From positions 124,001 through 188,000 of the forward strand of contig NZ_JARVWP010000013.1 of NCBI RefSeq assembly GCF_029846235.1: a stretch of 64,000 bases of DNA, given 5' to 3'. Numbering within the stretch: position 1 is the first letter of the stretch; every line of letters begins with the position of its first letter. Both the position numbers and the translations under genes were made by a program. A model generated the notes under the pieces. The model was not told the origin of the DNA. It saw nothing but the letters and a program-made list of their open reading frames with translations, and made no database searches. Source of the stretch: Bradyrhizobium sp. CER78. Lineage in GTDB: Bacteria; Pseudomonadota; Alphaproteobacteria; Rhizobiales; Xanthobacteraceae. Of the stretch, positions 9,740 to 18,461 are shown in pieces.

Positions 9740-11724
9740 CTTTACTTGGCAAGCTGGACTGGAGTGCTGTTCCTTTCGATCAGCCAATTGTCATGGGCAC
9801 GGTAGGCGTGATGGTCGTCGCCATCGTCTCCGTCCTTTCATGGGTCACGTTGAGGGGTTACGTACGCTACCTGTGGCGAGAGTGGATCACCTCGGTCGAC
9901 CACAAGCGCATCGGCGTCATGTATATCGTCCTAGCGCTGGTCATGCTGCTGCGGGGTTTCGCGGATGGGATCATGATGCGCACGCAGCAGGGGATCGCCG
10001 CCGGTGGAGCGCAAGGGTACCTGCCGCCGGAGCATTTCGACCAAATCTTTTCCGCACACGGCACTATCATGATCTTCTTCGTGGCTATGCCGCTTGTGAT
10101 CGGGCTCATGAACTTTGTCGTGCCGCTGCAACTCGGCGCCCGCGACGTCGCGTTCCCTACGATGAACTCGATCAGCTTCTGGCTCACCGCGTCCGGTGTT
10201 CTTCTCACGAATCTATCACTCGCCATAGGCGAATTCGCGAAGACCGGCTGGTTCGCCTATCCGCCGCTTAGCGAACTGCAATTCTCGCCCGGAGTCGGCG
10301 TCGACTACTATCTCTGGTCGCTGCAGATCTCCGGCGTCGGGACCTTGTTGAGCGGCGTCAATTTCGTCACCACAATTCTGAAGATACGGGCGCCCGGCAT
10401 GAGTTACATGCGCATGCCGGTCTTCTGCTGGACGGCGCTCGCTTCGAACCTACTGATGGTAGCGGCTTTCCCGGTGCTCACCGCGCTTTTCGCGATGCTT
10501 CTTCTCGATCGCTATCTCGGCTTTCACTTCTTTACGGTGGACGCCGGCGGCAACGCGATGATGTATGTGAACCTGTTCTGGGTTTGGGGCCACCCCGAAG
10601 TCTATATCCTGGTCCTGCCTGCATTTGGCGTCTATTCCGAGGTCGCCGCCACGTTTTCGGGTAAATCGCTATTCGGCTATCGCTCGATGGTGCTCGCCAC
10701 GATGGCGATCTGCGTACTGTCCTACACGGTCTGGCTGCATCATTTCTTCACGATGGGTGCCAGCGCGAGTGTCAATGCCTTCTTCGGCATCACTAGCATG
10801 ATCATCGGTGTGCCGACGGGCGTCAAAGTCTTCAATTGGTTGTTCACAATGTACGGCGGTCGAGTCCGGTTCACGGTGCCAGTGTTGTGGACGATCGGCT
10901 TCATGGTGACGTTCGTGTTCGGCGGCTTGACCGGCGTGCTGTTGGCGTTGCCGGCGGTCGATTGGCAGGTCCACAACAGTGTTTTCCTGGTTGCCCATTT
11001 CCATCACGTCATCATCCCGGGCGTCCTGTTCGGGGCGATAGCCGGCTACAATTACTGGTTTCCCAAGGCATTCGGCTTCAAGCTGGATGAGCGCTGGGGC
11101 AAGGCGGCGTTCTGGTGCTGGTTCATCGGCTTCCACCTCGCTTTCATGCCGCTCTACGTGACAGGGCTGATGGGTATGCCCCGCCGCCTGCAGCACTCCG
11201 ATGTTCTCGCCTGGCAACCATGGTTGTTGGTCGCCGAGGTAGGCGCAATCGTGATTTTTGCCGGAATCATATGTCAGATCGTCCAGATCGTGGTGTCCAT
11301 TCGCCACCGTGAGCAACTGCGCGACACGACGGGCGATCCCTGGAACGGCCGCACTCTGGAATGGTCCACGGCATCACCGCCTCCGGCCTGGAATTTTGCG
11401 GTCCTGCCACGTGTTGATGGGCTTGATGCTTTCTGGGCGCACAAGCAGCGCGTGCTTGCGAAGCAGGAGTTGCCCGTGCAGCAGCACGCGTACCGGTCGA
11501 TCGAAGTGCCCAAGAACAGTCCTGTCGGCTTCGTGACCGCGTTCTTCGCAGTGGTCACCGGCTTCGCTCTGATCTGGCATATCTGGTGGATGGCAGGCTT
11601 CGGAGTTCTCGGCGCGGTCGCGACATTGCTCGCCTTCATGTTCCGCACGAAGGACGAAGTCGAGATCCCCGCAGATGAGGTCGCTCTGTTCGATCGCGCG
11701 CACCCGGTGGAGGTTTCGCTATGA
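9736..11724 (+). CDS. cyoB: cytochrome o ubiquinol oxidase subunit I
   Basis: A 662-residue heme-copper oxidase with about 15 helices. The low-spin heme ligand lies in FSAHGTIMIFF. The CuB site comprises WGHPEVYILVLPAFGVYSE and WLHHFF. The high-spin and low-spin heme histidines lie in VAHFHHVIIPG. The D-channel aspartate is present in LGARDVAFPTMN and the K-channel glutamate in HPEVY...YSE. All catalytic residues are present, so it should reduce O2 and pump protons. It overlaps cyoA and cyoC by four bases each. Confidence 0.96.
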   Translation: MTLLGKLDWSAVPFDQPIVMGTVGVMVVAIVSVLSWVTLRGYVRYLWREWITSVDHKRIGVMYIVLALVMLLRGFADGIMMRTQQGIAAGGAQGYLPPEHFDQIFSAHGTIMIFFVAMPLVIGLMNFVVPLQLGARDVAFPTMNSISFWLTASGVLLTNLSLAIGEFAKTGWFAYPPLSELQFSPGVGVDYYLWSLQISGVGTLLSGVNFVTTILKIRAPGMSYMRMPVFCWTALASNLLMVAAFPVLTALFAMLLLDRYLGFHFFTVDAGGNAMMYVNLFWVWGHPEVYILVLPAFGVYSEVAATFSGKSLFGYRSMVLATMAICVLSYTVWLHHFFTMGASASVNAFFGITSMIIGVPTGVKVFNWLFTMYGGRVRFTVPVLWTIGFMVTFVFGGLTGVLLALPAVDWQVHNSVFLVAHFHHVIIPGVLFGAIAGYNYWFPKAFGFKLDERWGKAAFWCWFIGFHLAFMPLYVTGLMGMPRRLQHSDVLAWQPWLLVAEVGAIVIFAGIICQIVQIVVSIRHREQLRDTTGDPWNGRTLEWSTASPPPAWNFAVLPRVDGLDAFWAHKQRVLAKQELPVQQHAYRSIEVPKNSPVGFVTAFFAVVTGFALIWHIWWMAGFGVLGAVATLLAFMFRTKDEVEIPADEVALFDRAHPVEVSL

Positions 11725-12353
11725 ATGTCGCAGTTGAGATGGATGCGGTCCGCCATGGCGAACTGCTTGATATCAGCGAGGCGGGTCCCGCACCCAAGCG
11801 GATTATCGCCGGCTTTGGGTTCTGGATCTTCCTGCTGAGTGACATCGTGATGTTCTCGGCGCTGTTTGCGGGCTACGCCGTGCTTGCAAAGGCGAGCGCA
11901 GGTGGCCTCACCGGTGCTCAGCTGTTTGACCAGCGTAACGTCGCAATGGAGACTGCCCTTCTCCTGCTCTCCAGCTACAGCTGTGGAATGATGTCCTTGG
12001 CCATCAACTCGCAGCGTTATCTCGCGACCTTCCTTGGCGCCGTGGTGACGTTCCTTCTGGGAGCGGCATTTCTTGCTCTCGAGCTCAACGAGTTCCAGGG
12101 CATGATTGCCTTGGGAGCGACGCCCGAACGCAGCGCGTTTCTTTCCGCATTCTTTACGCTGGTCGGCAGTCACGGGCTGCACGTGACGGTCGGACTGGCA
12201 TGGCTGGTTCTCATGATGGTTCAGCTGTCACTGAGAGGTTTTCAGGACGTCGTGTTGCGCCGCCTGCACTGCTTCTCCCTGTTCTGGCACGCGCTCGACA
12301 TCATCTGGGTTCTTATTTTCACCGTTGTCTATCTGATGGGAGTCCTTCCATGA
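11721..12353 (+). CDS. cyoC: cytochrome o ubiquinol oxidase subunit III
   Basis: A 210-residue membrane protein with five helices. The family signature GFWIFLLSDIVMFSALFAGY near the N-terminus and FWHALDIIWVLIFTVVYLMG at the C-terminus place it in the COX3/CyoC group. It overlaps cyoB upstream and cyoD downstream by four bases, as expected for a translationally coupled oxidase operon. The length is normal for CyoC. Confidence 0.95.
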   Translation: MNVAVEMDAVRHGELLDISEAGPAPKRIIAGFGFWIFLLSDIVMFSALFAGYAVLAKASAGGLTGAQLFDQRNVAMETALLLLSSYSCGMMSLAINSQRYLATFLGAVVTFLLGAAFLALELNEFQGMIALGATPERSAFLSAFFTLVGSHGLHVTVGLAWLVLMMVQLSLRGFQDVVLRRLHCFSLFWHALDIIWVLIFTVVYLMGVLP

Positions 12354-12748
12354 CTGAAATGCGTTGGGATGTTGCACCGGGAGACAGGCCGAAAATCCCG
12401 GCCTCGGAGCAGAATGCAACCTCCGGCTTTCTCGTGTACACGCTCGGTTTGCTGCTGGCTGTGATCTTGACGGTCACGTCCTTCTGGGTGGCAAACACCT
12501 CAGCGATCTGGGCACCTGGCGTACCGGCCGGACTCACCGTTCTCGCCATCGCACAAATGGGCGTTCACCTCGTATTCTTTCTTCATATCACGACCGGACC
12601 GGACAGCAGCCACAACGTTCTGGCGCTCGCGTTTGGCGTGCTCATCGTATTCCTGGTCCTGGCAGGGTCGCTCGTGATCATGGCCAATCTGAACGAGAAC
12701 ATGATGATGGGGCATCCCGAGCTTATGAACCTTCAGATGCAGCACTGA
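12350..12748 (+). CDS. cyoD: cytochrome o ubiquinol oxidase subunit IV
   Basis: A 132-residue protein with three hydrophobic helices, starting at the ATG that overlaps the cyoC stop. The segment AQMGVHLVFFLHI is characteristic of the COX4 pro/CyoD family. It completes the four-subunit oxidase. The last residues are methionine-rich (NMMMGHPELMNLQMQH), which is somewhat unusual and may face the periplasm. Confidence 0.92.
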   Translation: MTEMRWDVAPGDRPKIPASEQNATSGFLVYTLGLLLAVILTVTSFWVANTSAIWAPGVPAGLTVLAIAQMGVHLVFFLHITTGPDSSHNVLALAFGVLIVFLVLAGSLVIMANLNENMMMGHPELMNLQMQH

Positions 12749-12793
12749 ACATTGGTACATGACCAACACTTACTAACGCCTTGGAGAACGACG

Positions 12794-13153
12794 ATGATAA
12801 AGCCGCTCTTGTTTTCCGCTACCATCGCGGGCTGCCTTGCCCTGACTACTGTCGCGCAAGCCGGCTCGGCCTATGACGGATCCTGGGACCTCCTGTTCGT
12901 GACGCAGAGAGGCGCATGCGATCCGACCTACAACTTCGCTGTCAACATCAGCAACGGAATCGTCACGCATCCAAATCTTGTGCGGTTCAGCGGTTATGTG
13001 GCACGCTCGGGCGCTGTCCGCGCTTCCGTGACCGTGCACGACAAGTACGCCTCCGGTTCGGGCAGGCTCGCAAGCAGTTCCGGCCGTGGCACGTGGAGTG
13101 GCCATTCGGGATCCGCGCGCTGTTCGGGCTACTGGACCGCGCAGCGGAACTAG
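12794..13153 (+). CDS. small exported protein, conserved type, unknown function
   Basis: A 119-residue protein with a clear signal peptide ending in VAQAGSA. After it comes the motif YDGSWDLLFVTQRGACDPTYNF and a glycine/serine-rich beta-type C-terminus with a second cysteine pair. I recognise the style as a family common in Bradyrhizobium, without known function. The ATG at 12794 has a GGAG ribosome-binding site; an upstream start at 12752 lacks a signal sequence. It follows cyoD by 45 bases and may be co-transcribed with the oxidase. Confidence 0.7.
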   Translation: MIKPLLFSATIAGCLALTTVAQAGSAYDGSWDLLFVTQRGACDPTYNFAVNISNGIVTHPNLVRFSGYVARSGAVRASVTVHDKYASGSGRLASSSGRGTWSGHSGSARCSGYWTAQRN

Positions 13154-13208
13154 CGCACAGCTACGGCGGATTGGCGCAAGTGATCCAGGCCGTAGGAAGG
13201 AGAAGCCC

Positions 13209-13667
13209 ATGACGGCGATTGCGTGGGTTGATGATCTTTCCGTCGGAATGCAGTTCAAGTCGGGTGAAGCTCAGATCACCGCTTCAGAAATCAAGCGCTT
13301 CGCGGCCGAATTTGACCCGCAGCCGATGCATCTGGATGAAGAAGCGGCCAGCAGAACCTTCTTCAAGAGCCTTGCGGCATCCGGATGGCACACGGCCTCA
13401 CTTGCAATGAGGTTGTTGGTGGAAAGCCGCCCTTTCGGTGATCATCCGATCATCGGAATTGGAGGCGGCTTGCGCTGGCTGGCGCCAGTACGTCCCGGCG
13501 ATGTGCTGCGCTTGGAAGGAGAGGTCGAAAGCCTTAACCCTTCGAAGAGCAAGCAGCAGGGTACGGTGAATATGAAATGGACGATGTACAACCAGGATGG
13601 CCAAGCCGTCTATGAGTTCACTCCGATGACGATCGTTCCGCGCCGCCCGGCCCCTAAGGCGAATTGA
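13209..13667 (+). CDS. MaoC-family dehydratase (intact copy)
   Basis: A 152-residue hot-dog-fold protein. The hydratase-type motif FAAEFDPQPMHLDEEAA and the downstream SGWHTASLAMRLL segment identify the MaoC/R-specific enoyl-CoA hydratase family. It starts at 13209 behind AAGGAGAAG. A DNA-level duplicate with a frameshift lies at 1265-1709. The substrate cannot be deduced; family members act on acyl-CoA or similar thioesters. Confidence 0.88.
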   Translation: MTAIAWVDDLSVGMQFKSGEAQITASEIKRFAAEFDPQPMHLDEEAASRTFFKSLAASGWHTASLAMRLLVESRPFGDHPIIGIGGGLRWLAPVRPGDVLRLEGEVESLNPSKSKQQGTVNMKWTMYNQDGQAVYEFTPMTIVPRRPAPKAN

Positions 13668-13693
13668 AGCGCTACCGCTCAAACGTCGAGGGC

Positions 13694-13840
13694 ATGCGGT
13701 CATTGATCGCCTCCCTGGTGAACGACTGTTGCGACGGACATCCCGAGCTCTGCAATCCGGTCGCGGCTGACGCAACAGCCTGTTGCGCAGCGGCCCCGAA
13801 CGACCGCAGCACGAAGAAGGTCGTCAAGCGCAAGAGTTGA
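13694..13840 (+). CDS. possible 48-residue cysteine-rich peptide
   Basis: An ATG 26 bases after the MaoC stop opens a 48-codon frame with five cysteines (NDCCDGHPELCNP and TACCAAAP) and a basic tail ending KKVVKRKS. The cysteine spacing resembles the metal-binding tail of MerR-like regulators, so it may be a remnant of such a gene or a small metal-binding peptide. No ribosome-binding site is obvious. Confidence 0.25.
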   Translation: MRSLIASLVNDCCDGHPELCNPVAADATACCAAAPNDRSTKKVVKRKS

Positions 13841-14426
13841 CCGCCGGGGCCGATGTCTTGGACTTGGTTGGGACTAGCCGTTCAGACTAATCGCGGCCTT
13901 TTTCGGCGCGGATGCTGCAGCGAGCGCCGGCCGGCTTTGTCGGTCGCAGCATTGCGGGTCTAGTCGACAGGCTCTCGATATCGATCCGGGGAGAGAAATC
14001 CGCGAGCGCTCTTCAAGCAGATCATCTGCGAACGCAATCGTGCAAGATCGTATTCTAGCGTGGAAAAGCGTAAGTTTGGTGCCCAGGGAGGGAAACATAC
14101 GCAACCACCGACACGAGGAAGCGCTGTTTGTCCTTAATATGGTGGCGTGAGCGCCTGGCATGCTGCCGGAGGTTTGCTATCGCGAAACAGCTCTATCTTG
14201 TTATTGGCCGGCCTAGCTCGCTGGGAAGCATCGTTGCGGCCTGCCGGAAGCTGCAGCTTGTTCGGGCCCTGGCTGGGCTCAAATCCTGGAGGCGCAACCA
14301 CCGATACCGACATTCGGTTCAGGTAGCGATCTAACCCACGTTTTTTCGTCCGTTTTTCGCGTCCGACGTAGAGCAGCTCAAGCTTCGCGCGCCATGTTCC
14401 TCGAGGTGGCATCCGTCCTCCGACCC
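13841..14426. other. intergenic scar with tRNA-like fragments
   Basis: No gene is supported in these 590 bases. They contain the degenerate tRNA-Phe 3' end listed separately at 14031-14114. A second, weaker tRNA-like patch lies near 14255-14310, where GCAACCACCGATACCGAC echoes the T-arm region. The rest is non-coding and probably eroded mobile-element DNA. Confidence 0.5.
14031..14114 (+). repeat. degenerate tRNA-Phe 3'-end copy, putative attachment site
   Basis: This segment aligns with 56901-56980, the 3' end and downstream flank of the intact tRNA-Phe gene, in the same orientation. Shared blocks are GCAA-ATCGTA, AAAAGCGTA, TTTGGTGCCCAGGG and AACCACCGACAC, with small indels in the T-arm. 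Such duplication of a tRNA 3' end plus flank is the normal outcome of integration by a tyrosine recombinase. An integrase relic lies 310 bases to the right. Confidence 0.65.
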
Positions 14427-14841
14427 CACGTTCTAAAGCTACGTTTTGCCCGGCTCGCAATCCTGCGCAGCGTTCAGAATCTGACCGGCCATCGCCGGTA
14501 CGCGTTTTGCTGCTCGAACGACGCGCCGCTATCAAACAACACGCTCAACAAGCGCTTGCGGCTGCTTGGCATTGACACCAAGACTGATCATTGTGCCCAC
14601 GGATTCCGGACCACCTCCTCGACGCCGTCTCACCAAAGACGCCAAGGCATGGGGTGGCGATGTCGTCGAGCTGCAGCCCGCGCATCTCGATAACTCTACC
14701 GTAGAAGGTCTCTACAAGAAGCACGGACCGCTCGCGCTGATCGGCTCGCGCACGAAGCTGATGCAGCATTGGGCTGATCGGATCGACCACTGGCTCGATC
14801 CCAAGACGCTGATGCTGATCAAGGGAGGCGCGCAGCGTTGA
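14427..14841 (+). pseudogene. decayed P4-type tyrosine recombinase (integrase)
   Basis: Only the C-terminal third is left. The first part encodes PHVLKLRFARLAILRSVQNL, then SNNTLNKRLRLLGID and the catalytic-box segment AHGFRTTSST (H-x-x-R type). Near 14640 the frame shifts by +1, and the second frame carries on with GGDVVELQPAHLD and SRTKLMQHWADRID, the usual end of P4-like integrases. The N-terminal two-thirds are missing. The gene cannot be active. Its position beside a tRNA-derived repeat supports an old integration event. Confidence 0.75.
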
Positions 14842-15197
14842 CTCACCTATCATCAGGCTAGGTTGCTCAATTCAATCCGTGGCAGGCTCATGTGATGGTC
14901 GTCGACGCCGGTGCTCACGTGCTGGAAGCGGATCGATTCTTAGCGGATCTCGACAATCGCTTCTGATCTCGACTGACGCGCAGCCGTCGCGTGATTCAAT
15001 CGCAGATTTTCCTGGCGCTTTGAGGATCTGCCCTGCGCGCGCCAAAGGATCCCCGCAAAACTACGGTGCAGAAAATCGATGGCTTCTACGCAAAATCGCA
15101 GAGGCCGCTACATCGATCTGGAGCAGTATGATCTGACACCTAATCAGAAGGTGTCGCCGCGCTGCCATAAGCTGCTTCAGAGACGGAATTCAGGAAA
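14842..15197. other. intergenic stretch after the integrase relic
   Basis: The 356 bases contain short unconnected coding-like fragments, such as a frame reading WQAHVMVVDAGAHVLEADRF near 14878 that stops after 28 codons. I cannot assign these to a family. There are no RNA genes or clear repeats. The end should hold the promoter of the following histidine kinase. Confidence 0.45.
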
Positions 15198-17030
15198 TTG
15201 CACTCGGCGTTAAAGGTCCTGATTGTTTTCGCCGTGATCCTCACAGGATCGCTCGCCACCGCGGCGGATAAGCCGAAGCACATCATCGTGCTCCAATCGA
15301 ATGGGCAGAATTTCAAGCCTTGGAGCGAATATCTAAAGGCGTTCCGCCAGGAGCTGGAACGGCAGTCGCCTCTACCGACCGTCGTGCAAACCTTTCCCGT
15401 AGCAATCGCGCCGGATAGTGAGAGCGCCGAGAGGCAACTTGCTGAGTATCTCAACGCGCTCTACTTAAATAACCCTCCTGACTTGATCGTGGCGTTTGGA
15501 GCACCGGCCGCTGGCTTTGCACAGCGGCATCGAGCCGGGCTATTTCCCGCTACGCCGATGCTGCTCGCCGCCATCGACGCGCGGCGTATCCAAGAAACGC
15601 GACTTGGCGCCAATGATGCCGTGGTGCCCGTTTGGATCGATATCTCGGCCCTGTTTGGAAATATCCTTCAGGTGCTGCCAAAGACACAAACCATAGCTGT
15701 CGTCATCGGGAACTCGCCGAACGAGCAATTTTGGGTCCAAGAGATCCAGAGCCGGCTCGGGCCGCTGAAGGATCGGGTCAATCTCCTGTTCTGGAACGAC
15801 CTCTCGTTCGAGGAAATTCTAAGGCGCGCGGCAACGCTTCCCAGGGATAGCGCGATCTTTTGGATCCAGCCTCAGATTGACGTAACCGGCGCAGTTCACG
15901 AAGGCGAGCGAGCTCTAAAGCGCCTTCATGCCGTGGCCAATGCGCCAATTTTCTCCCACGACGACGCATTCTTCGCGGGTGAAATTGTGGGCGGACCGAT
16001 GACGTCGGTCGAACAGGGTTCGACAGCAGCCGCCGACGTGGCGGCCCGGATACTTGGGGGTACCAAGGCCGGAGAGATCAGAACGCCGGTTCTGCAATAT
16101 GGCCCGGCAAAGTATGATTGGCGCGAGCTGAAGCGCTGGGGCATTCCTGAAAGCCGGCTGCCTCCGGGCAGCGAAATACTCTTTCGTCCGCCAAGCACTT
16201 GGGATTTGTATCGGTGGCAGGTTCTCGCGCTATTCTTGGCGATCTTCCTGCAGGCGGTCCTGATTACCGTTCTGCTTTACGAGAGACGAGGACGTCTCTC
16301 CGCAGAGATTCAGCTACGACAGCGCATGAGTGAGCTTGCACATGTAAACCGCTACTCGACGGCCGGCGAATTGACGGCCTCTATCGCTCACGAGCTCAAC
16401 CAGCCCCTTGGCGCTATCCTGGTCAATGCCGAGTCGATGGAGAAAATGCTTGCATCACCTTCGCCAGATATCGGCGAGCTACTCCAGATCGCTTCCGATA
16501 TCCGCCGGGACGACGAACGAGCGGGAAAAGTCATCCAGCACGTGCGGAGCTTGATGAAGAAGACTCCGATCGACATCAAGCCGCTTGATCTCAATGACGT
16601 GGTTTCCGAAACGTTGGACTTTGTTTCCAGCCTAGCGATCGCCCGGGACGTCCAACTGCGTGGATCGACGGCTCAGGTGCCCCTTCCGGTGAATGGCGAT
16701 CGTACGCAGCTCCAGCAGGTCCTTTTAAATCTCATCGTCAACGCGCTCGACGCCACCGCAGACAAGCCCATTCGGGAGCGGATCATCACCATCCGAACCT
16801 GGCGCTCCGATCATCGCGCGGCATTCTCGACATCGGATACGGGTCCGGGGATCGCCGCTGAACACTTGCAACAAATATTCGAGCCGTTCTTTTCGATGAA
16901 GCCCGCCGGAATGGGCATGGGCTTGTCTATCGCGCGAACCATTGTGGAGGCGCATGGCGGGACCATAACAGCGCACAACCAATCCCACGGAGGCGCCATC
17001 TTCTCTGTGACGCTGCCTCTGATCGGGTAA
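15198..17030 (+). CDS. membrane sensor histidine kinase with substrate-binding-protein-like sensor
   Basis: The protein has 610 residues. A signal/anchor (residues 1-22) is followed by a periplasmic region of about 300 residues that resembles the ABC-transporter substrate-binding fold of uncharacterised Bradyrhizobium sensors (KHIIVLQSNGQNF, DLIVAFGAPAAGF). A transmembrane helix lies near 345-365. The kinase core has H398 in SIAHELNQPLG, the N box NLIVNALDA, the G1 box TGPGI and the G2 box GMGMGLSIAR. The start is TTG at 15198 behind AGGAAA. It is a longer relative of the kinase at 35866-37107. No response regulator is adjacent. Confidence 0.85.
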   Translation: MHSALKVLIVFAVILTGSLATAADKPKHIIVLQSNGQNFKPWSEYLKAFRQELERQSPLPTVVQTFPVAIAPDSESAERQLAEYLNALYLNNPPDLIVAFGAPAAGFAQRHRAGLFPATPMLLAAIDARRIQETRLGANDAVVPVWIDISALFGNILQVLPKTQTIAVVIGNSPNEQFWVQEIQSRLGPLKDRVNLLFWNDLSFEEILRRAATLPRDSAIFWIQPQIDVTGAVHEGERALKRLHAVANAPIFSHDDAFFAGEIVGGPMTSVEQGSTAAADVAARILGGTKAGEIRTPVLQYGPAKYDWRELKRWGIPESRLPPGSEILFRPPSTWDLYRWQVLALFLAIFLQAVLITVLLYERRGRLSAEIQLRQRMSELAHVNRYSTAGELTASIAHELNQPLGAILVNAESMEKMLASPSPDIGELLQIASDIRRDDERAGKVIQHVRSLMKKTPIDIKPLDLNDVVSETLDFVSSLAIARDVQLRGSTAQVPLPVNGDRTQLQQVLLNLIVNALDATADKPIRERIITIRTWRSDHRAAFSTSDTGPGIAAEHLQQIFEPFFSMKPAGMGMGLSIARTIVEAHGGTITAHNQSHGGAIFSVTLPLIG

Positions 17031-17075
17031 TCTCGAAGCGAGCCCACCGGCCTGATCGGCGTTGTCGCAACGGAG

Positions 17076-17507
17076 TCACTTGAGCGAGATCGAGAGGCCA
17101 CTAACGTTAGCGGCAAACTCCAGTCCCGCTTTTGGTCCCTTCAGATTGAGCACCACCCCGTGTTCATTCCGCAAACTGATGCCGCCTGCTCCGCCGACCC
17201 AGGCTCCGCCGCCACCGACAGCGGTATAGCTGCCGACGAAATCGTTCACATCCTTTATGCCTGATGCGGTGCCTTCCAGCCAGGTCGCTGAGGCGCCGGC
17301 TGATACGCCAAGGCTGAAGCCGGACACGACAAAGGGATAGTGCCGTCCTCGAAAGATCAGGACGCCACTTCCCCCGCCCCCGCCGATCAATAGGGCCGCC
17401 TTCACAAACTTGACTTGAACGTGCCCCATCGCTTGCGCAAACGAAGGAGGCGAATACGCCAACGCGAACAACGAGAGCAGCGCGATACGGAGCATGAACT
17501 TCAACAT
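17076..17507 (-). CDS. exported EipA-like (DUF1134-type) small protein
   Basis: A 143-residue protein with a signal peptide (ending PSFAQA). The body follows the DUF1134/EipA pattern: glycine-rich strand LLIGGGGGSGVL, then FRGRHYPFVVSGFSLGVSAG, a DFVGSYTAVGGGGAWVGGAG loop and the ending VVLNLKGPKAGLEF. Brucella EipA is a periplasmic envelope-integrity barrel. This version lacks the long N-terminal extension. It begins 18 bases after the DUF2950 gene and is probably the last gene of that unit. A paralogue lies at 25189-25624. Confidence 0.75.
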   Translation of the reverse strand: MLKFMLRIALLSLFALAYSPPSFAQAMGHVQVKFVKAALLIGGGGGSGVLIFRGRHYPFVVSGFSLGVSAGASATWLEGTASGIKDVNDFVGSYTAVGGGGAWVGGAGGISLRNEHGVVLNLKGPKAGLEFAANVSGLSISLK

Positions 17508-17525
17508 GGCTGTCGTTCCGTTCTC

Positions 17526-18461
17526 TCAAGGAGCGGTCACGTCGACCTTCTTCCAGGTCTGGTCCGGGTCGAACACGATGATGCGATTTGCGAGGAACTC
17601 GGTGCGCGGGCCGAGATCCTTCTGGTAGACGGTGCCGGCGTGATTGACCAAGAAGGTCATGACGCCTGAGTTGCCGTACTCCGCCGGATAGGCGATCAGC
17701 GCAAAGCCGCCGATCATCTTGCCCTTTACGACATAGTTCAAGGCGCCGCCGGGTGCGTCCGACCCCTGCGCTCGCAGGATCCGGTAGTAGTAGCCGTGAT
17801 ACGGCGCGGCTTCCGCTCCGACCTTGTAGCCTTCGCCGGCCGCCTGCGCCGCAAATTCGCCGAGCGGGCTCGGGTCCTGATCATCGCGCCAGAATAGACC
17901 GTCCTTCTTGCCGGGGCTGCTGACGATGCGCTGCGCATAGACGCCAGGTCCCTCGCCGGTACGGTCCTTGTCCGCATATTCATTCTGGGCATCGACATAG
18001 GCCAGGCAGCTCTGGATGGTGTCGAGCTCGTTGCGGCCGATGCGGCGATAGAGGATCTCGCGGCGACCCGCGGCCGCATCGAATTCCCAGCCGTTCCTGC
18101 TGTTCACCAAAGGGATCGGAAACGGGAAGTCCTCCTCACCGAGGATGAGCGTGGCCTTCTTGTTGCCTTCCGCCTTGATCGAGTGCTTGGTATCGTAGGT
18201 GGACAGGAAGGCCTCGCGGGTCCTGGCATCGTCGACTTCATCACCTGATGCGATGATGTCTTCGGCATCGCGGCCCAGCACCTTCAGGATCGCGCGCTTC
18301 TCGCCGGTCTTGACCGCAGCGGCCAGCGCTGTGGCGGCGTCTTCGGGACTTTGATAGGCCTGTTGCGCCTGAGCTGAGGAGATCAGCACCGCCAGGCTCG
18401 CCGCCGTCGCGACGCTGACGAACGCAATATGGTTCAATCGAGACATCGGAAAGCTCCTCAT
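17526..18461 (-). CDS. DUF2950 exported protein
   Basis: The protein is 311 residues from the ATG at 18461, which overlaps the DUF3300 stop (ATGA). It has a signal peptide ending AQAQQ. The DUF2950 hallmarks are the N-terminal YQSPEDAATALAAAVKTG, a central YRIGRNELDTIQ-type block, and the end PAEYGNSGVMTFLVNHAGTVYQKDLG. DUF2950 and DUF3300 genes are commonly neighbours in Proteobacteria; function is unknown, presumably in the periplasm. It is probably controlled by the FixK box at 20146 through the DUF3300 gene. Confidence 0.88.
   Translation of the reverse strand: MRSFPMSRLNHIAFVSVATAASLAVLISSAQAQQAYQSPEDAATALAAAVKTGEKRAILKVLGRDAEDIIASGDEVDDARTREAFLSTYDTKHSIKAEGNKKATLILGEEDFPFPIPLVNSRNGWEFDAAAGRREILYRRIGRNELDTIQSCLAYVDAQNEYADKDRTGEGPGVYAQRIVSSPGKKDGLFWRDDQDPSPLGEFAAQAAGEGYKVGAEAAPYHGYYYRILRAQGSDAPGGALNYVVKGKMIGGFALIAYPAEYGNSGVMTFLVNHAGTVYQKDLGPRTEFLANRIIVFDPDQTWKKVDVTAP

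Noticed and set aside
14255..14310. Second tRNA-Phe-like patch left of the integrase relic
   Set aside because: Only the short block GCAACCACCGATACC resembles the T-arm region; too weak to count as a separate attachment site.
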